Positions 19,893-31,155 of a stretch of 64,000 bases of DNA are shown here, piece by piece. Position 1 is the first letter of the stretch, and every line of letters starts with the position of its first letter. Origin of the DNA: Anaspis maculata (taxonomy: Eukaryota > Arthropoda > Insecta > Coleoptera > Scraptiidae); NCBI GenBank assembly GCA_949128115.1, contig OX421966.1:66275416-66339415 (forward strand), read 5' to 3'. Below the pieces are notes generated by a model. The model ran no database searches. It was not told the origin of the DNA and saw only the letters and a program-made list of their open reading frames with translations. Both the position numbers and the translations under genes were made by a program.

Positions 19893-22800
19893 GCCAAAGC
19901 CGCATAGATTTACAGGATTCACATGTCAATAAGTCAAATAATGGATTTGTATCAGCATTTATCAGGATTGAATGAGCATTTGCTGTTGATTTCTGCCAAT
20001 GACTGATGGATTCTCATAGGAATCCCAATGAGGATCCATGAGGATTTTCAGCAGGAAATGTACGATAGATTCTCATAGAAACTGTTAGACTTCCCATTTA
20101 TTATGCGTGCGCCTGATTGATGCTCATGGGGCTGATAGAAACTGATGGATTCTCATAGGGATTCCAATGAGAATCGATGAGCATTTTCAGCAGGGCTGTT
20201 CTGACGCTTCCTGCATTGTCGTTTCGGAAGACGATGATGATGACTACAATGATATTTCTAACAATAAGTAGCTACCCAGACGTTAAACAAAGCACACATT
20301 TTTTTCAAATCACTTGATCATGTTTTATAATCAATCAAACAATGACCGCAACGTCGTGCCAGTTTCACCACATATGCGACGCGTCACGAGTCATGTACCC
20401 CAACTTTGATAGCGCTCCGCAGCTAAGTCGACAAAGATGCATACATGACATCACGGAATTTTCTATAGATCATTCAATTCTCTACAAGCTAGTTTGTTCA
20501 GATTTTCCATATTTATTACGTTTATTTCAGTATTAAATGAGGAAGCTGCGAGTGCAAATCACTATTTTTCAAGTTTTTTTTTTTTTTTTTCTCAGGTTTC
20601 CCGAAACGGTGTGAAATGAAACTTTGGTTTTTTACATCCAGTTTTTCATTCTCTACATTGTCATAGTTTTTTCATCGAGTCTGGGGTTTTTGTAAGTTTT
20701 CCAGAAGAACCACTTTATCAACAGGATTGTCGCGCAACTTCGAACGTGGTTCACGGCTAAACTAGAAGAGATAATAATAGACCTTGAAGATTTTCTAGTG
20801 GAGCCTTCAAATCTCTACAACTTTGTCGCTCACAATTTTTTGATATCTCTTGTCGTTCTCACAGCATCCAAGAAGGAAGGTCACGCGGACAGTTTTTCCA
20901 CTTCACTAGACCGGCGCGCAACTTTGACTGCGATAAATGGCTAAACTGGAGAAGTTAGACATATGCTCCCAGGGACTTTTATGTAGATTATTGAATTCCC
21001 CACAACTTTGTCCCTGACAGTTTTCACACATCTCTCACCGTTCTTTCACCGTTTCAAAAGAAAGATCGCGGCGCATGTTTTTCCATCTTCTCCATTTTTT
21101 TTTCCATGGTTCCCGGGACGACTGGAAATGAAACTTTGGTTTTTCTCATTCAGTTTTTCATTCTCTACATCGCCATATTTTTTTCATCCTGCCCCTAATT
21201 TGTTCCAGGTTAAATCCTTATTTTACTGGACTAAATACCACTCGGACATATAAGATCTCAAACACCTGCTCCATTCACACAGCTGAACTTTTTGCGATAC
21301 TACAAGCGGTGAAATATCTTGAAAGCCAGACCAAAACAAAATTTCTGATTCTCACGGATTCCTTGAGTTCGCTTGGGAGTTTATCCCAGTATAACTCATT
21401 GAACCCGCTGTCACGAGAAATCCAGGAGAAGGTTAATAATCTTGAACTAGCCGGCAAAACAGTTGTTTTCATTTGGGTGCCGTCTCACATAGGCATAACT
21501 GGGAACGAGAAAGCTGATGAGGAAGCAAAGAGGGCACAAATAAACGACACACTCTACGAACTTACAATCCTGTCAGATATCAAATCCAATATACAAAGTC
21601 TCTTTCTACCTCGATTTAAAGATCTTTGGGTACAAACCACTGGCAACAAACTGCGTGAGATCTCTGCATCTATTGGTCCTTGGCCGCTCAGAAAATCAAG
21701 AAGAGAGAACATAATCCTTTCGAGACTTAGGATAGGGCACTGTTTCCTAACACACTCCCATATCTTCAAAAAACTATCAGCTGAACAGTGTAATCGGTGT
21801 AACACTATCAACTCAATCCGGCATATCCTAATAGACTGCCCACAATTTCAGGAAGAGCGAGTCACAGCTGGCCTACCTGAAAATCTCCCTTCTGTTCTGA
21901 GCTCATCTAATGCCGACATAGCAATTACTTTTTTGAAAACAATTGGAATTTATCATCAAATTTAGGATCTACATCTATTTTTCTTGAACCGATCCGGCGC
22001 TAATAATCTTGATATTGATATATTGATGCGCCTAATCCTGAGTGAAAAAAAAAAAAAAAAAGATGTCAATAATACAAAAGGAGGGGGAATGGGAGGGGAT
22101 AGTTCTAGCCGCGGCACAGATTTTTTTATTTGTCAATTTCGGACCAAATTGACAAGTTTGGTGTCGTTCCCGACTAAATTGCATCTTCTGAGATCAAATT
22201 GAATGTTGTGATTGCAGTTTGAAGAAAAAAAAATTGTTTTGTTGAAAAAAAATATATTTCAGAAAAAAATCTTAGTCTTTTTTCATTTTGACTTTTATCT
22301 TAATTCCGAGCATTTGAAGTGGAAGTCCTTATTTAGTTCACTTCTTCAAAGCTTCCTGTACATAAAAACCATGTACGAGACCTGATTTTTACTTTGACAA
22401 GTTCGTGAGCCTCATTTGTTCCAAAAGTCGTAGAAGTAATATCCAATAATTTTATTAATTTTCATGTACAAATGAAGGTGTGCAGTAGTGTGCATGCAAA
22501 GCCTTGCAGTTTGTGATAAAAGCCTAAAACTTGGCATACATGGTCTATGGACTGTCCTTTACGATATAAAAGGTGCATCCATGACGTAACCGTCGTGCAG
22601 CTGTCAGAATCGCCGCGATACCTTTGCACGCAAGCTTCCATTCGTACATGAAAATGTTTGCATATTACTTTCACGACTTTAGGAACAAATGAGGCTCACG
22701 AACCTGTCAAAGTAAAAATCAGGTCTCGTACATTGTTTTCATGTGCAGGAAGCTTTCAAGAAGTGAACTAAATAACGATTCCCACTTCGAATGTCTTGAA

Positions 22801-23429
22801 TCAGGATAAAAGTCAAAATGAATAAAGCCTAGAATTTTTTTCTGAAATATATTTTTTTGTTAACAAAATAAAATCTTTTTATTTCAAACTGCAATTACAA
22901 CCTTCAATTTGAATTCAGAAGATGCGACTTAGTCGGAAACGACACCAAACTTATCAATTTGGTCCGAAATTAACAAATAAAAAAATCTGTGCCGCGGCTT
23001 GAATTATCCCCTTCCATTCCCCCTCCTTTTGAAATATTGACATCTGTTATGGTGAAGTTATACTGTGAAGGTCTACTGCATTGACAGACGTCACTTTTGA
23101 ATCAGCTCGATAACCGACATCAGTTTTTGCCCCTGGAAGGTAGGCAAATGACAATTCTGACAGCTGCATGGCGGTTCCATCGTGGGTCCGCCTCGTAAAT
23201 AGTAAAGGAGAGTCTGTGGAGCGTATATGCCAAATTTCATGCTTTTATCACAAAATGCAAGGTTTCCCTGGAAAATGGTCGTTAACCGCCGCACTACTCG
23301 GTACATTGATACCTTTAAGGCGTAGAACGTGTCATAATACAATAAATAATAAGATAAATAAAACATGGAACAAGACAAAACACAGTTAAAACTTGTACAA
23401 GGATGAAAATATACATCAAAGCAAATATT

Positions 23430-25356
23430 GGTACAAGAACCATTACAGCAACAGGCAACGCTCAAATTCCCGATCTGCCAAAAACTCCTCGAGGCTGTAG
23501 TACCTACGCCTTCTCGATCAAAGCATTTTTTATTTTGGTTTTCATTTCATATTAAGGAAAACAGCGTGTTGTCCTTGGTATTCTGTTATTTTCCACGACC
23601 ATGAATTCCGCGTTTTTTTTTGTAGAAAAGAGCGATTATATCTATCACACGTTAAGTTGTGTTTTCCGCGTGTGTCATAAATGTGATTTACAGTGGCAAA
23701 TAGGTCAGCATTTTTTTTAGCGAAAGTTATGCACTCCAAGATGTACATGCCTGGAAAGGTAAGTTTATTGCGATTATTACTCGTATATACGATTATTGAT
23801 AAAATGCTGTTTGCAGCTTTCTTGAAAGTGAAGTTGGAGCACATTTCTGAGATATTTCTTTTGCAGCCTAAAAACACGAGAGGTCACGTAGGCATAATTT
23901 GCCGTCAACGAAGCCCGAACGCAAATCAAATGGCTCATCATTCTGAGTGCATACGCATACCTACCTCCCCAGACTAGTAAGCAGACAGTCGATGTGATAG
24001 GACCAGTCCAGTCTTGAATCTATACCAATACCCAAGAAGTTGACTTCGTTAACTGACTGAATACTGGAATTGTTATTGATAACGCAGAGCTTTTCGTGTG
24101 ATTTATTGAAATTGAATTTTATCATTTGGGTCTTGGTAACGTTCAATAGTGAGTTGTTCTCTTTGAACCAATGATTTAGCGTCTGGAGCGTTGAGCTGAT
24201 TTTTTGTTCTAGAGAATCGTCATCCCCACTGGTGCTAATGACAACGGAAGTGTCGTCTGCAAATTGCAAGACATGTTCGGATAGAATTGAGGGTAAGTCA
24301 TTAGTATAGATGATGTAGAGTAATGGCCCAATTATCGACCCCTGCGGTACTCCTCTTCGAAGATTACGAGTTTCTGATTTTATGTAGTCTCCATTCTTAG
24401 TCCTCTCTGCAACGTACTGAGTTCGATCCAACAGGTAACTACGCAACAATTCCAGTGCAACTCCTCTCACTTCATATTTTTCTAGCTTTTTTAGTAGTAA
24501 GTCGTGCTCAACGCTATCGAAGGCCTTTGAGAGATCTAAGCACAAAGCAATGGTGCTATTGTTCCTGTTCAAGGAGTGTAAAATATCTGTCAAAGTCATG
24601 TACACAGATCTGACAGTTGATCGCCCCTTCCGGCTTCTGGAATCCATTTTGATTGTTATTCAGTATTTCGTTACGATCTAAAAAGTTAATCAATCTGTTG
24701 GAGAGAATTTTTTCAAATATTTTGCTGAAATTATTCAGAATAGCAATCGGCCTATAACTACCAATGTTACATCTATCGCCCTTCTTTAAAACAGGTTTTA
24801 TCTTGGCACACTTCAACTCAGTGGGGAAAACTCCTGTCTGGAAGCTGGTATTGATTATATGGATCAACGGCTTAGTTATATAGTTTGCAATGTGGTCTTT
24901 ATCAATTTCACTGATATTTCGTCGTCACCTACCGAGTATGTGTTCTTTAAGGACATGATACTGCCATGGATTTTATCCTGCGACATTGCGTGTAAGAAGG
25001 GAGAATTCTGGTTACATTTCAAGGTACTTAGATTATGCCCATCACTTATTTTAGGACAGATATTAACAAAATAGTAATTCACTCTGTTCAATATCGACTT
25101 TGGCGTCTCAGGGTTTTCAGGATCCATACTCGCCACTTCGCTAGAATGCTCTCTTCCACCTTCCTTTTACCAGTGTATTGCTCAATAAGATTCCACATGG
25201 CCCGACCTTTATTTTATGAACCACGCAGAAACTTCTCACTTGCCATTCTCTTCGCAGAGATGATCACACCCTTCAACACACTGCAGTATTTTTTATAGAA
25301 TGTCTCTGAAACTATGCCCCTTTTTGTGGATATGTACAACTTTCGCTTGTTCCTGC
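23430..25356 (-). pseudogene. Jockey/CR1-like reverse transcriptase relic, multiple frameshifts
   Basis: Read on the minus strand. About 25340-25140 encodes the pre-RT linker (FYKKYCSVL..AKRMASEKF..MWNLIEQYTGK), with stops. 25136-24895 and 24867-24650 encode the RT fingers (GDRCNIGSYRPIAI, LNNNQNGFQ). 24646-23994 holds RKGRSTV, CLDLSKAFDSVEHDLL, RRGVPQGSIIGPLL and the catalytic FADD near 24260. 24000-23540 holds the C-terminal part (VRASLTANYA, then FPGMYILECITFAKKNADLF). At least four frameshifts, near 24895, 24646, 23990 and 23800. No endonuclease remains; the element stops at foldback D. Its 3' UTR is split by foldback A and ends in the TTGA tail at 12268. Confidence 0.75.
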
Positions 25357-26979
25357 CAGAGCTGGGCATTATTTGCAGTTATAAATACTTTTCAAATAAT
25401 GAATACTTTTTTTAATTTAAATACTGAGTATTCGAATATTTTCTCGGGAAGAGCGAGATCTATTTATTATTTAAATACTTTCCAAAAGTATTTAGTATTT
25501 ATTATTTGAAAAAGTATTCGCAAATACTTTCAAAGATACTTTTGCGCTGTTTGAATACTTTTGCTTCATTTAAATACTTCTGCGTTATTCAAATACTTTT
25601 TTGTGATTCAAATACTTTGTAAATTATATTTAAAAACTTTTGTTATACTGAGTAGTATCAATAAAAAAATAAGCATGAGCATTTTGCTTAGATTGCTCAT
25701 GCTTACTTAGAGTTGCTAAGCAAACTTTCCTTGACAACGGCTATAAAACTCAAGCAAATGCTTACGCTTATTTTTTTTATTAATACTACCCACTATTGGA
25801 TCGAAATAATTAAAAGTGAGTCATTTACATCCACAGTGGGTGTCAGTGAGTAAGTGAACACTCGGAGCGTTGCGGCGAAGAATGTGGAACTAGGATGGGA
25901 AGTATTGAGTCACTCTCAGTTATCCACGCTCCAAGTGTCCACTTACTCACAAACACTAACTGTGGATGTGAATGACTCACTCTCAATTATTTCGATCCAA
26001 TAGTATAGACCATTTTCTGATCTGTCGCTGTCATCCGGTAGATGACGCTACCAAGAGAATTCAAATCTGTTAAATAAATTACCTTTCAAAGCTAGTAATT
26101 AATTCCGTCATACACTCTACAGTGATCTTACCAGTGGATTACTGCTATTATTCAACAGATGGCGCGCTCACACTTGCTTGTTCACTTATCTTGAGCTTGA
26201 TAATCTGAACATTCTGAACATATCAAACTTCAATTTGGTCCTTTCCGACGCGGTAATTACAGCCACTTGAGATTTCACTACTATCACAATAGGCTATAAC
26301 TGGTGAGGAAGCAGAAATGAGGGAATGATTCAACAACACGATTCACAAAGATTGATACTGATGACTTGAAACGTGCCTAAAATTCACACATCAAAGTAAA
26401 AGCGGGAAGCCATCTACCTCAGGGTGACTGCACCGACCATGACTCAAAATCGGAAATGATAAGAATTGCGATGTATCGTTCATACAACGAAATATTCGGC
26501 CTCATAGCCGGAACAGTGCCAATAAAAATCAAACTAGAAAGAAAACTGTCAAGTTCATGGCTGTGGAAGCCCCTATTCATCCACCTTCCACGATTTTTTC
26601 TGCTGAATGGTTACGAAATAATAGGCGATTTTTCTTTCGCATTTTTTTGGACTGAGCAAGGAAGCCCTTGAATAATTTCAAATGTATTTTAAATAAAACA
26701 AAGTATTTAACTTCGAATATTCAAATACTTTGGAAGTATTCAAATTAATTTGCAGTAGTCAAATACTTTAAAAGTATTCAAATACTCGAGAGATGAATAC
26801 GTTTGAATTATTCTAATACTTTCTCATTACTTAAGAAAAAAAGTATTTAAATAACGACAATATTTAAATATTCACAACTGCAACTTTAAAAATATTATTC
26901 ATCATTGATATTATTTTGACCAGGAAATTGAAAGTATTTAGTATTTAAATACTTCCCAAAAGTATTTTGCCCAGCTCTA
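25357..26979. mobile_element. hAT-like foldback D
   Basis: Ends CAGAGCTGGGCA (25357) and TGCCCAGCTCTA (26979); CAGRGxTGGGCA ends are common in hAT elements. Both subterminal regions are filled with AAATACTTT and AAAGTATTT in alternating orientation. No transposase. No clear 8-bp duplication was seen. The centre contains a second MITE (25793-26003). Confidence 0.6.
25793..26003. mobile_element. MITE nested in foldback D
   Basis: Inverted repeats CTATTGGATCGAAATAATT (25793) and AATTATTTCGATCCAATAG (26003), extending through GTGAGTCATT/AATGACTCAC and CCACTTACTCAC. Hairpin of 211 bp; non-coding. Confidence 0.7.
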
Positions 26980-27464
26980 TATACCTTAATGCCACATGTG
27001 ATCCAATATTTATATTTGAAGTCATTTTTAGCGCACTTTCCCAAAAATGGGGAAGAGGCGCTTTTAGCTTCACTTTGTCCGTCCGTCCGTCCGTCCATCT
27101 GTCCGTCTGTCCGTCTGTCCGTCCGTCCGTACCCGGGATAACTCCTCGGGGAAAAAAGATATCGATGTGATGTAAACGCTGATCAGTAGTATAGACAATA
27201 CAAATAGAGAAGACCATATATTATCACCACCCTCGTCAAGGATATTGGGGCATCAAAAATCAGCCAACCTTTTTTTGAATGATGGACTCGCCTGGTTCCT
27301 ACGCAACCGTAAAAATCCGTGACGATATAATGATCTTTTCTATTTGTATTGTCTATACATATGTCCAGAATGTCGAGTTCACTTCTAGTTTTTTGTTATT
27401 CTGCCGCCATCTTTGATCCGCTATTTTGAATTTCTCTAAAAGTGATCCGATTGAAATGAAATTT
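26980..27464. repeat. Diverged satellite unit with GTCC microsatellite and a small MITE
   Basis: A GTCC/GTCT run lies at 27075-27132. GATATCGATGTGATG (27158) and CCGCCATCTTTGATCCGC (27404) match the 270-bp satellite at 31204-31910. In between, 27190-27357 is a MITE with inverted ends TAGACAATACAAATAG and CTATTTGTATTGTCTA, flanked by TA. Confidence 0.6.
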
Positions 27465-29387
27465 TTTTGTCGGAAACTTTTGCTACCACCCTAGTAGAAA
27501 GTGTCACTGGATTTTTCTTTCTTCTCAGAATTGAAGGAGGGGAATTTGAAGAAATAGTTTGTTCCACAAGACTAGTTAAGGATGTATTTTCTTTCGACTG
27601 AGGTACTCTAAGATTATCGTAAGCAAAAGTGAGGATTTTTTCCAAGTATTCTGATCATTTCTTGATAAGCATTCGCTTATAACAGCAGTTAGTTTTTCCG
27701 CAGCAATTGGACGGGCTCCTCTGGGTATTCGCTTTAAAATAGGAAGGTTAGACTTTAATGAAGACAAGTATCTTGCAAAATCTTCGGTGTCAGTAACCTC
27801 ATCAGCCTTTTGGTTGTTTGCACTGCGATGGAGTCTTGCCTGATGTATTTTTGAACCTCTTTCTATCGAATCAACAACTGACTGGTTCTTGGAGCATTTC
27901 TCAGATTTTCCAATGTTGATTTTCATACATCGATGAGATTTAAAAAGCTTGCCGCAGCAGCCACATGAAAAAGGATCATTGGTAACATCAAGGTCGGGGA
28001 TCGGTGTAGTCAATTGACCTTTCCAATTTTAGGAGATAGAAAATAGATGACTTTTCGAGGTCACCTTTGACGTTTTGACGTTTATGACGTTTGGACGTTT
28101 CGTTTCTGACTTTTGCGGGAATTTTGAATCGGTTAGCTATACTGTTCCCATTATCATGTGGGGAAAGTCACTAGAGCCCATAAGGGAGTTTTTAATGGAC
28201 GAAGTAATAAAGTTTTTTCGTAGTAAGATGCACGTGTCTGGTGCAGCGTGATTCCTGCTGGTGCTGGTGCTGGTGCAGCCACACTTCCATCAAGTTTGGG
28301 TCTTTCGTGAACCGGTGCATGGTTATGCTGGGTGTATTCGTCTTATTCTCGACTCGCATAGAGCGACACAACACCCTTGAACCATTTCTGTAAGTATCTT
28401 CTCAGTTTTCTCAAGTGAAATAATGAAATCCATGCTGAAATCAAATAAATACACGACAGAGCGCTTGTCAGATTCGAAAAATTTCCCATTGTCAGAAACG
28501 AAATGTCATATCTCAAGAAACATAGGGCGCTTTCCAATAACTGCGACAAGACGGATACACAATGTCAAAGTGCACTTGCCAGCTCAATTCTAAACTCAGC
28601 CTCGCCAATGTTTCGATTGTGTCGACATGTGGTGCTATTACTGCTATTGGAACGCTAGCTGTGTCGAATTGTGTCCATATGTGTCCAATTGTGTCCTTAT
28701 ACGCCTTATTGGGAAGCGCCCAATGACCTCGATTAACCGTATCTTATACGCATGACGTCACAGTAAAGAGAGACAACGGAAAATTGGAGACCTCAATTCA
28801 GAAACTGTGACAGGTTGTGATGATGGGCCACTTGAAACTTCAGGAAATTTTCCACGTGTTGAAGAAATAGCAGATATAGTTTCTTTTGTAGCTATCTTCG
28901 GGGACGTCGTGGATGACGTGCAATTAATGTTGTGATTTTCGTTGTCCGAGCTGTCGCTGCTGTCAGAGCTGTCATATTTATAATTGGGGCGAAAATATCT
29001 CCCTAGAATGCTCCTTGTTCGGATAATCCCTGTAGAACACGAAGCTGTTACTGCAGTTTGTTTGATAAAAATCTCGGGGTCTTTAATTTTCTCAGGGGAC
29101 AGTGATTCAAATGTGGAAACTTCTTTCTTCTTTTCTTGGTAATTCTTGTGTAGAGTCCTCAGACCATATTTGCTCTTGCGTGCATCCTTAAGTATGTCAT
29201 AGTTATGTTCGTTATGTGATTTTTCTTCTTGTTCTTCGCTCGTTTTTGGCAAAATACAAGAGTTTGATTGTAATGATTGTGACATCGACTTTTTGACTTT
29301 TCCTCGAGAGGGACTCTTTATTACAAGAGATTCAGTCGAAATTTCCACGAATATACCCGTACATGTGGCAAAGTTATGCACATCCAT
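27465..29387 (-). pseudogene. N-terminal region of the R2-group element, inverted and broken
   Basis: Minus strand. It begins with an ATG at 29387 and an open 200-codon stretch (VEISTESLVIKSPSRGKVKK; serine/aspartate repeat DSSDSSDSSDNE near 28960). It is interrupted at about 28780-28022 by an insertion, then continues with a zinc-finger-like CGCCGKLFKSHRC around 27970. The domain LKRIPRGARPIAAEKL follows at about 27720, and after a frameshift near 27640, ILTFAYDNLRVPQ. I recall this IPRGAR..LxVP pattern from N-termini of R2-like element proteins; the assignment to the same element as 29415-31083 is inferred from the satellite flanks. Confidence 0.55.
28022..28780. mobile_element. Insertion in the inverted N-terminal region, with an inner MITE
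   Basis: The outer ends TTTCCAATTTTAGG and CGGAAAATTGGAGA are inverted matches. Inside, 28526-28722 has inverted ends GGGCGCTTTCCAATAA and TTATTGGGAAGCGCCC, a separate MITE of about 197 bp. Neither target duplication is certain. Confidence 0.45.
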
Positions 29388-29414
29388 CTCTGCTAATGTT
29401 CTTAGTGTAATAAA

Positions 29415-31083
29415 ATGTTCTGTCTAAAATGTCTGCTAATGTTCGGCAATAAATCTTTATTATCCCAAGTAGGTGTTCAACAAGGCGATCCCACTGGACC
29501 TTTAGCGTTTAGTGTTTCTCTTCATCCAATTGTAATGAAGATGTCTTCTGAATTAAACCTATTCTATCTTGATGACGGCACGCTCGGAGGGTCAGCGGAT
29601 GTTATTCTTGAGGATGTGAAAACTTTGATTGAAGATGCAAAAAAAATTGGCTTAGAGGTGAATCCTTCGAAATGTGAACTTTTCTTCATATCTGGCCACA
29701 GTAACACAGCAGTTGAAGAAAAATTTCAAAATTTACTTCCCGGCATTCGTACCACTTCAGCAGAAAATTTGAATTTACTCGGAGCACCTCTTGTTCCTGA
29801 AGGATTTGCAAAAGGTTTCAAAGATCGCCTTACATCTTTGAAGGTTTTAATGGATCGTCTAAATCCACTTCCTTCTCATGTAGCTTTTGTCCTACTAAAG
29901 AACTGCATTTGGGTTCCAAAACTGCTATATTCGCTCCGAACGGTCCCAGGATTTGAAATTTCACCTGTTCTTAACGAGATAGACCTCCACCTGAAAACTG
30001 CTTTAGAAAGCTTACTTAACATTTCTCTCAATTATAAACAATGGACCCAAGCAAGCTTGCCGATCAAGTTCGGAGGTATTGGAATAAGGAAAATATCTGA
30101 TTTATCCCTCCAAGGATTTATCCCTTCCATCTTTCATCGCTTCCTGCTACGGCTGTAGAGATCTCGTCTCCACCATACTCTCAGTACCAGTTGATGAGAT
30201 AACTATTCGCCACTTACCAGAGGCTGAAAATTTGTGGAATGATAAATTTGATGGAGTACGAGCATCAGTACCTTCAGTTCAAAAACTTTGGGACTCCATA
30301 GCCATCAACAAGATCGTAGACAGTGAGCTTGTTTTCGATAATGAGATGGATTCCGCCAGAATTAAAGCTTTACAGGAGCGTGAATCTGGTGCATGGTTAC
30401 AATAATGCATTCCCTCTACTAATATCGGAACAATGTTAGACGACAACTGTTCAAGGATTTGCCTCGGTCTTCGTTTGGGATTAGATATATGCCACCAGTT
30501 CAAATGTAGCTGTGGAGAAATTGTCAATACTAACGGCATCCATCCCTTGAGCTGCTCAAGAAGTGCTGGCCGCTTTTCACGTCATTCTCATTTAAACGAT
30601 ATTTTAAAAAGAGCTTTGAGTACTGCCGAAATACCTTGCACTCTGGAACCAGCTGGCTTATGCAGAGATGACGGGAAACGCCCTGATGGTGTCACAATTG
30701 TCCCATGGTTGAAAGGACTTCGTTTAGTTTGGGATGTCACCTGCGCTGACACTCTGGCACCATCCCACCTCCCAACCACTTCGAAAAATCCTGGAGCTGC
30801 AGCAGAATCTGCTTGTAAACGTAAACATTCGAAGTACAGCAAAATCAAAAGCAATTTCCATTTCAAAGCCTTTGCCGTGGAGACGATGGGGCCGTGGTGT
30901 CAGGAAGCCAAGGAATTCATTACCGACGTTGGATCTAAACTCATTTCAACATCTGGAGATCCCCGGGCCAGATCCTTTTCAACTCAAAGAATCAGCCTTT
31001 GCATTCAAAAGGGCAACGCAGCAAGTATTTTGGGAGCTTTGCCAAATTCTGATGTTTTGAACGAAATATTTTATTTAAGTTAA
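29415..31083 (+). pseudogene. RT and restriction-like endonuclease region of the R2-group element, broken
   Basis: Starts in mid-RT (GVQQGDPTGPLAF), followed by the catalytic motif in the form YLDD (FYLDDGTLGG, near 29570) and the thumb region. A frameshift near 30145 and an in-frame TAA at about 30402 (after GAWLQ) break it. The C-terminal frame 30433-31083 has a cysteine/histidine motif (CSCGEIVNTNGIHPLSC) and the DGKRPDGVTI...LVWDVTC...KHSKY pattern, which fits a PD-(D/E)xK endonuclease. A closely similar arrangement is intact at 61544-64000. The fingers and palm start are missing because of the inversion junction. Confidence 0.7.
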
Positions 31084-31155
31084 GATTTGTGTGGTTATAT
31101 TTTATTATTCTTATTTCATGTATTAGGTAATATACAATATATACTTTACATTATT

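Larger units (their letters stand above)
18800..20195. mobile_element. Element P, nested in the centre of foldback C
   Basis: Inverted ends CCCTGCTGAAAATGCTCATC (18800) and its complement ending CAGCAGGG (20195). The subterminal regions are packed with ATTCTCATAGG and its complement in both orientations. Contains the 42-bp minisatellite and palindrome Q. Target duplication not identified. Confidence 0.6.
17269..21233. mobile_element. Foldback element C inside RNase H of retrotransposon B
   Basis: Terminal inverted repeats TAGTCCAGTAAAAT and ATTTTACTGGACTA, with arms of about 1 kb (17269-18260 and 20215-21233). Shared arm blocks include CTAGACCGGCGCGCAACTTTG and TTTGATAGCGCTCCGCAGCTA. The target duplication AAT (17266-17268, 21234-21236) removes cleanly: the RNase H frame continues without a shift. 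Non-coding; the superfamily is not assigned (a 3-bp duplication with TAGTCC ends). The centre holds element P. Confidence 0.8.
14289..21965 (+). pseudogene. ORF2 (endonuclease, reverse transcriptase, RNase H) of retrotransposon B, broken
   Basis: The ATG at 14289 starts an AP-type endonuclease (WNCNG, then CLQETHL). The frame shifts by one near 14445-14460; the endonuclease continues at 14461-15336 (FTGDFNSHN, TSDHLPI). An in-frame TAA at 15337-15339 precedes the reverse transcriptase. The RT (15382-about 16900) has KKTPGPDGIS, FRKGRSTTDQL, FFDLQKAYD, GVPQGEVLS and the catalytic YVDD near 16317. RNase H starts at about 17210 (IYTDAA) and is cut at 17268 by foldback C. It resumes in frame at 21237, with acidic residues at AELF and LTDS and with VPSHIGITGNEKAD. 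The C-terminal CNRC...HILIDC motif follows. Stop TAG-equivalent at 21965. Not functional. Confidence 0.85.
12579..22060 (+). mobile_element. I-like non-LTR retrotransposon B, nearly full-length, split by foldback C
   Basis: Flanked by a 14-bp target duplication AGATGTCAATAATA (12565-12578 and 22061-22074). It ends in 16 A residues at 22045-22060. Layout: 5' UTR, ORF1 with a CCHC knuckle, ORF2 with endonuclease, reverse transcriptase and RNase H. The RNase H domain and C-terminal zinc-knuckle-like region place it in the I/Jockey-like assemblage. Three lesions make it dead: a frameshift in the endonuclease, an in-frame stop, and the foldback insertion 17269-21233. Confidence 0.85.
12334..23296. 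mobile_element. Foldback element A (interrupted by an I-like retrotransposon)
   Basis: Ends TAGTGCGGCGG (12334) and CCGCCGCACTA (23296). The left arm (12334-12564, continuing at 22075) mirrors the right arm to about 22620; matched blocks include TTTTGTGATAAAAGC, CAGGGGCAAAAACTGA, GACAGGTTCGTGAGCC and the GAAGCTT hairpin blocks. CTC flanks both ends directly, and GTACATTG occurs just outside (12323-12330, 23301-23308), so the duplication is either CTC (3 bp) or GTACATTG (8 bp). No transposase. The 9.5-kb retrotransposon at 12579-22060 lies in its left arm. Confidence 0.7.
27465..31155. mobile_element. R2-group (restriction-like-endonuclease) non-LTR retrotransposon with inverted 5' part
   Basis: Inserted in a satellite unit: AAATTT occurs on both sides (27459-27464 and 31156-31161), and joining the flanks restores the unit seen at 31371-31480. 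The left part (27465 to about 29400) is on the minus strand and carries the N-terminal region. The right part (about 29415-31083) is on the plus strand and carries the RT to the endonuclease. This is the expected product of twin priming. The word TCTGCTAATGTTC occurs on both sides of the junction (29389 and 29432). Confidence 0.7.

Noticed and set aside
23091..23465. 124-codon minus-strand ORF
   Set aside because: It runs across the end of the non-LTR relic, its 3' UTR and the arm of foldback A, so it is a chance frame.
27075..27132. GTCC array as a regulatory or CRISPR-like feature
   Set aside because: Simple microsatellite within a satellite-related repeat.
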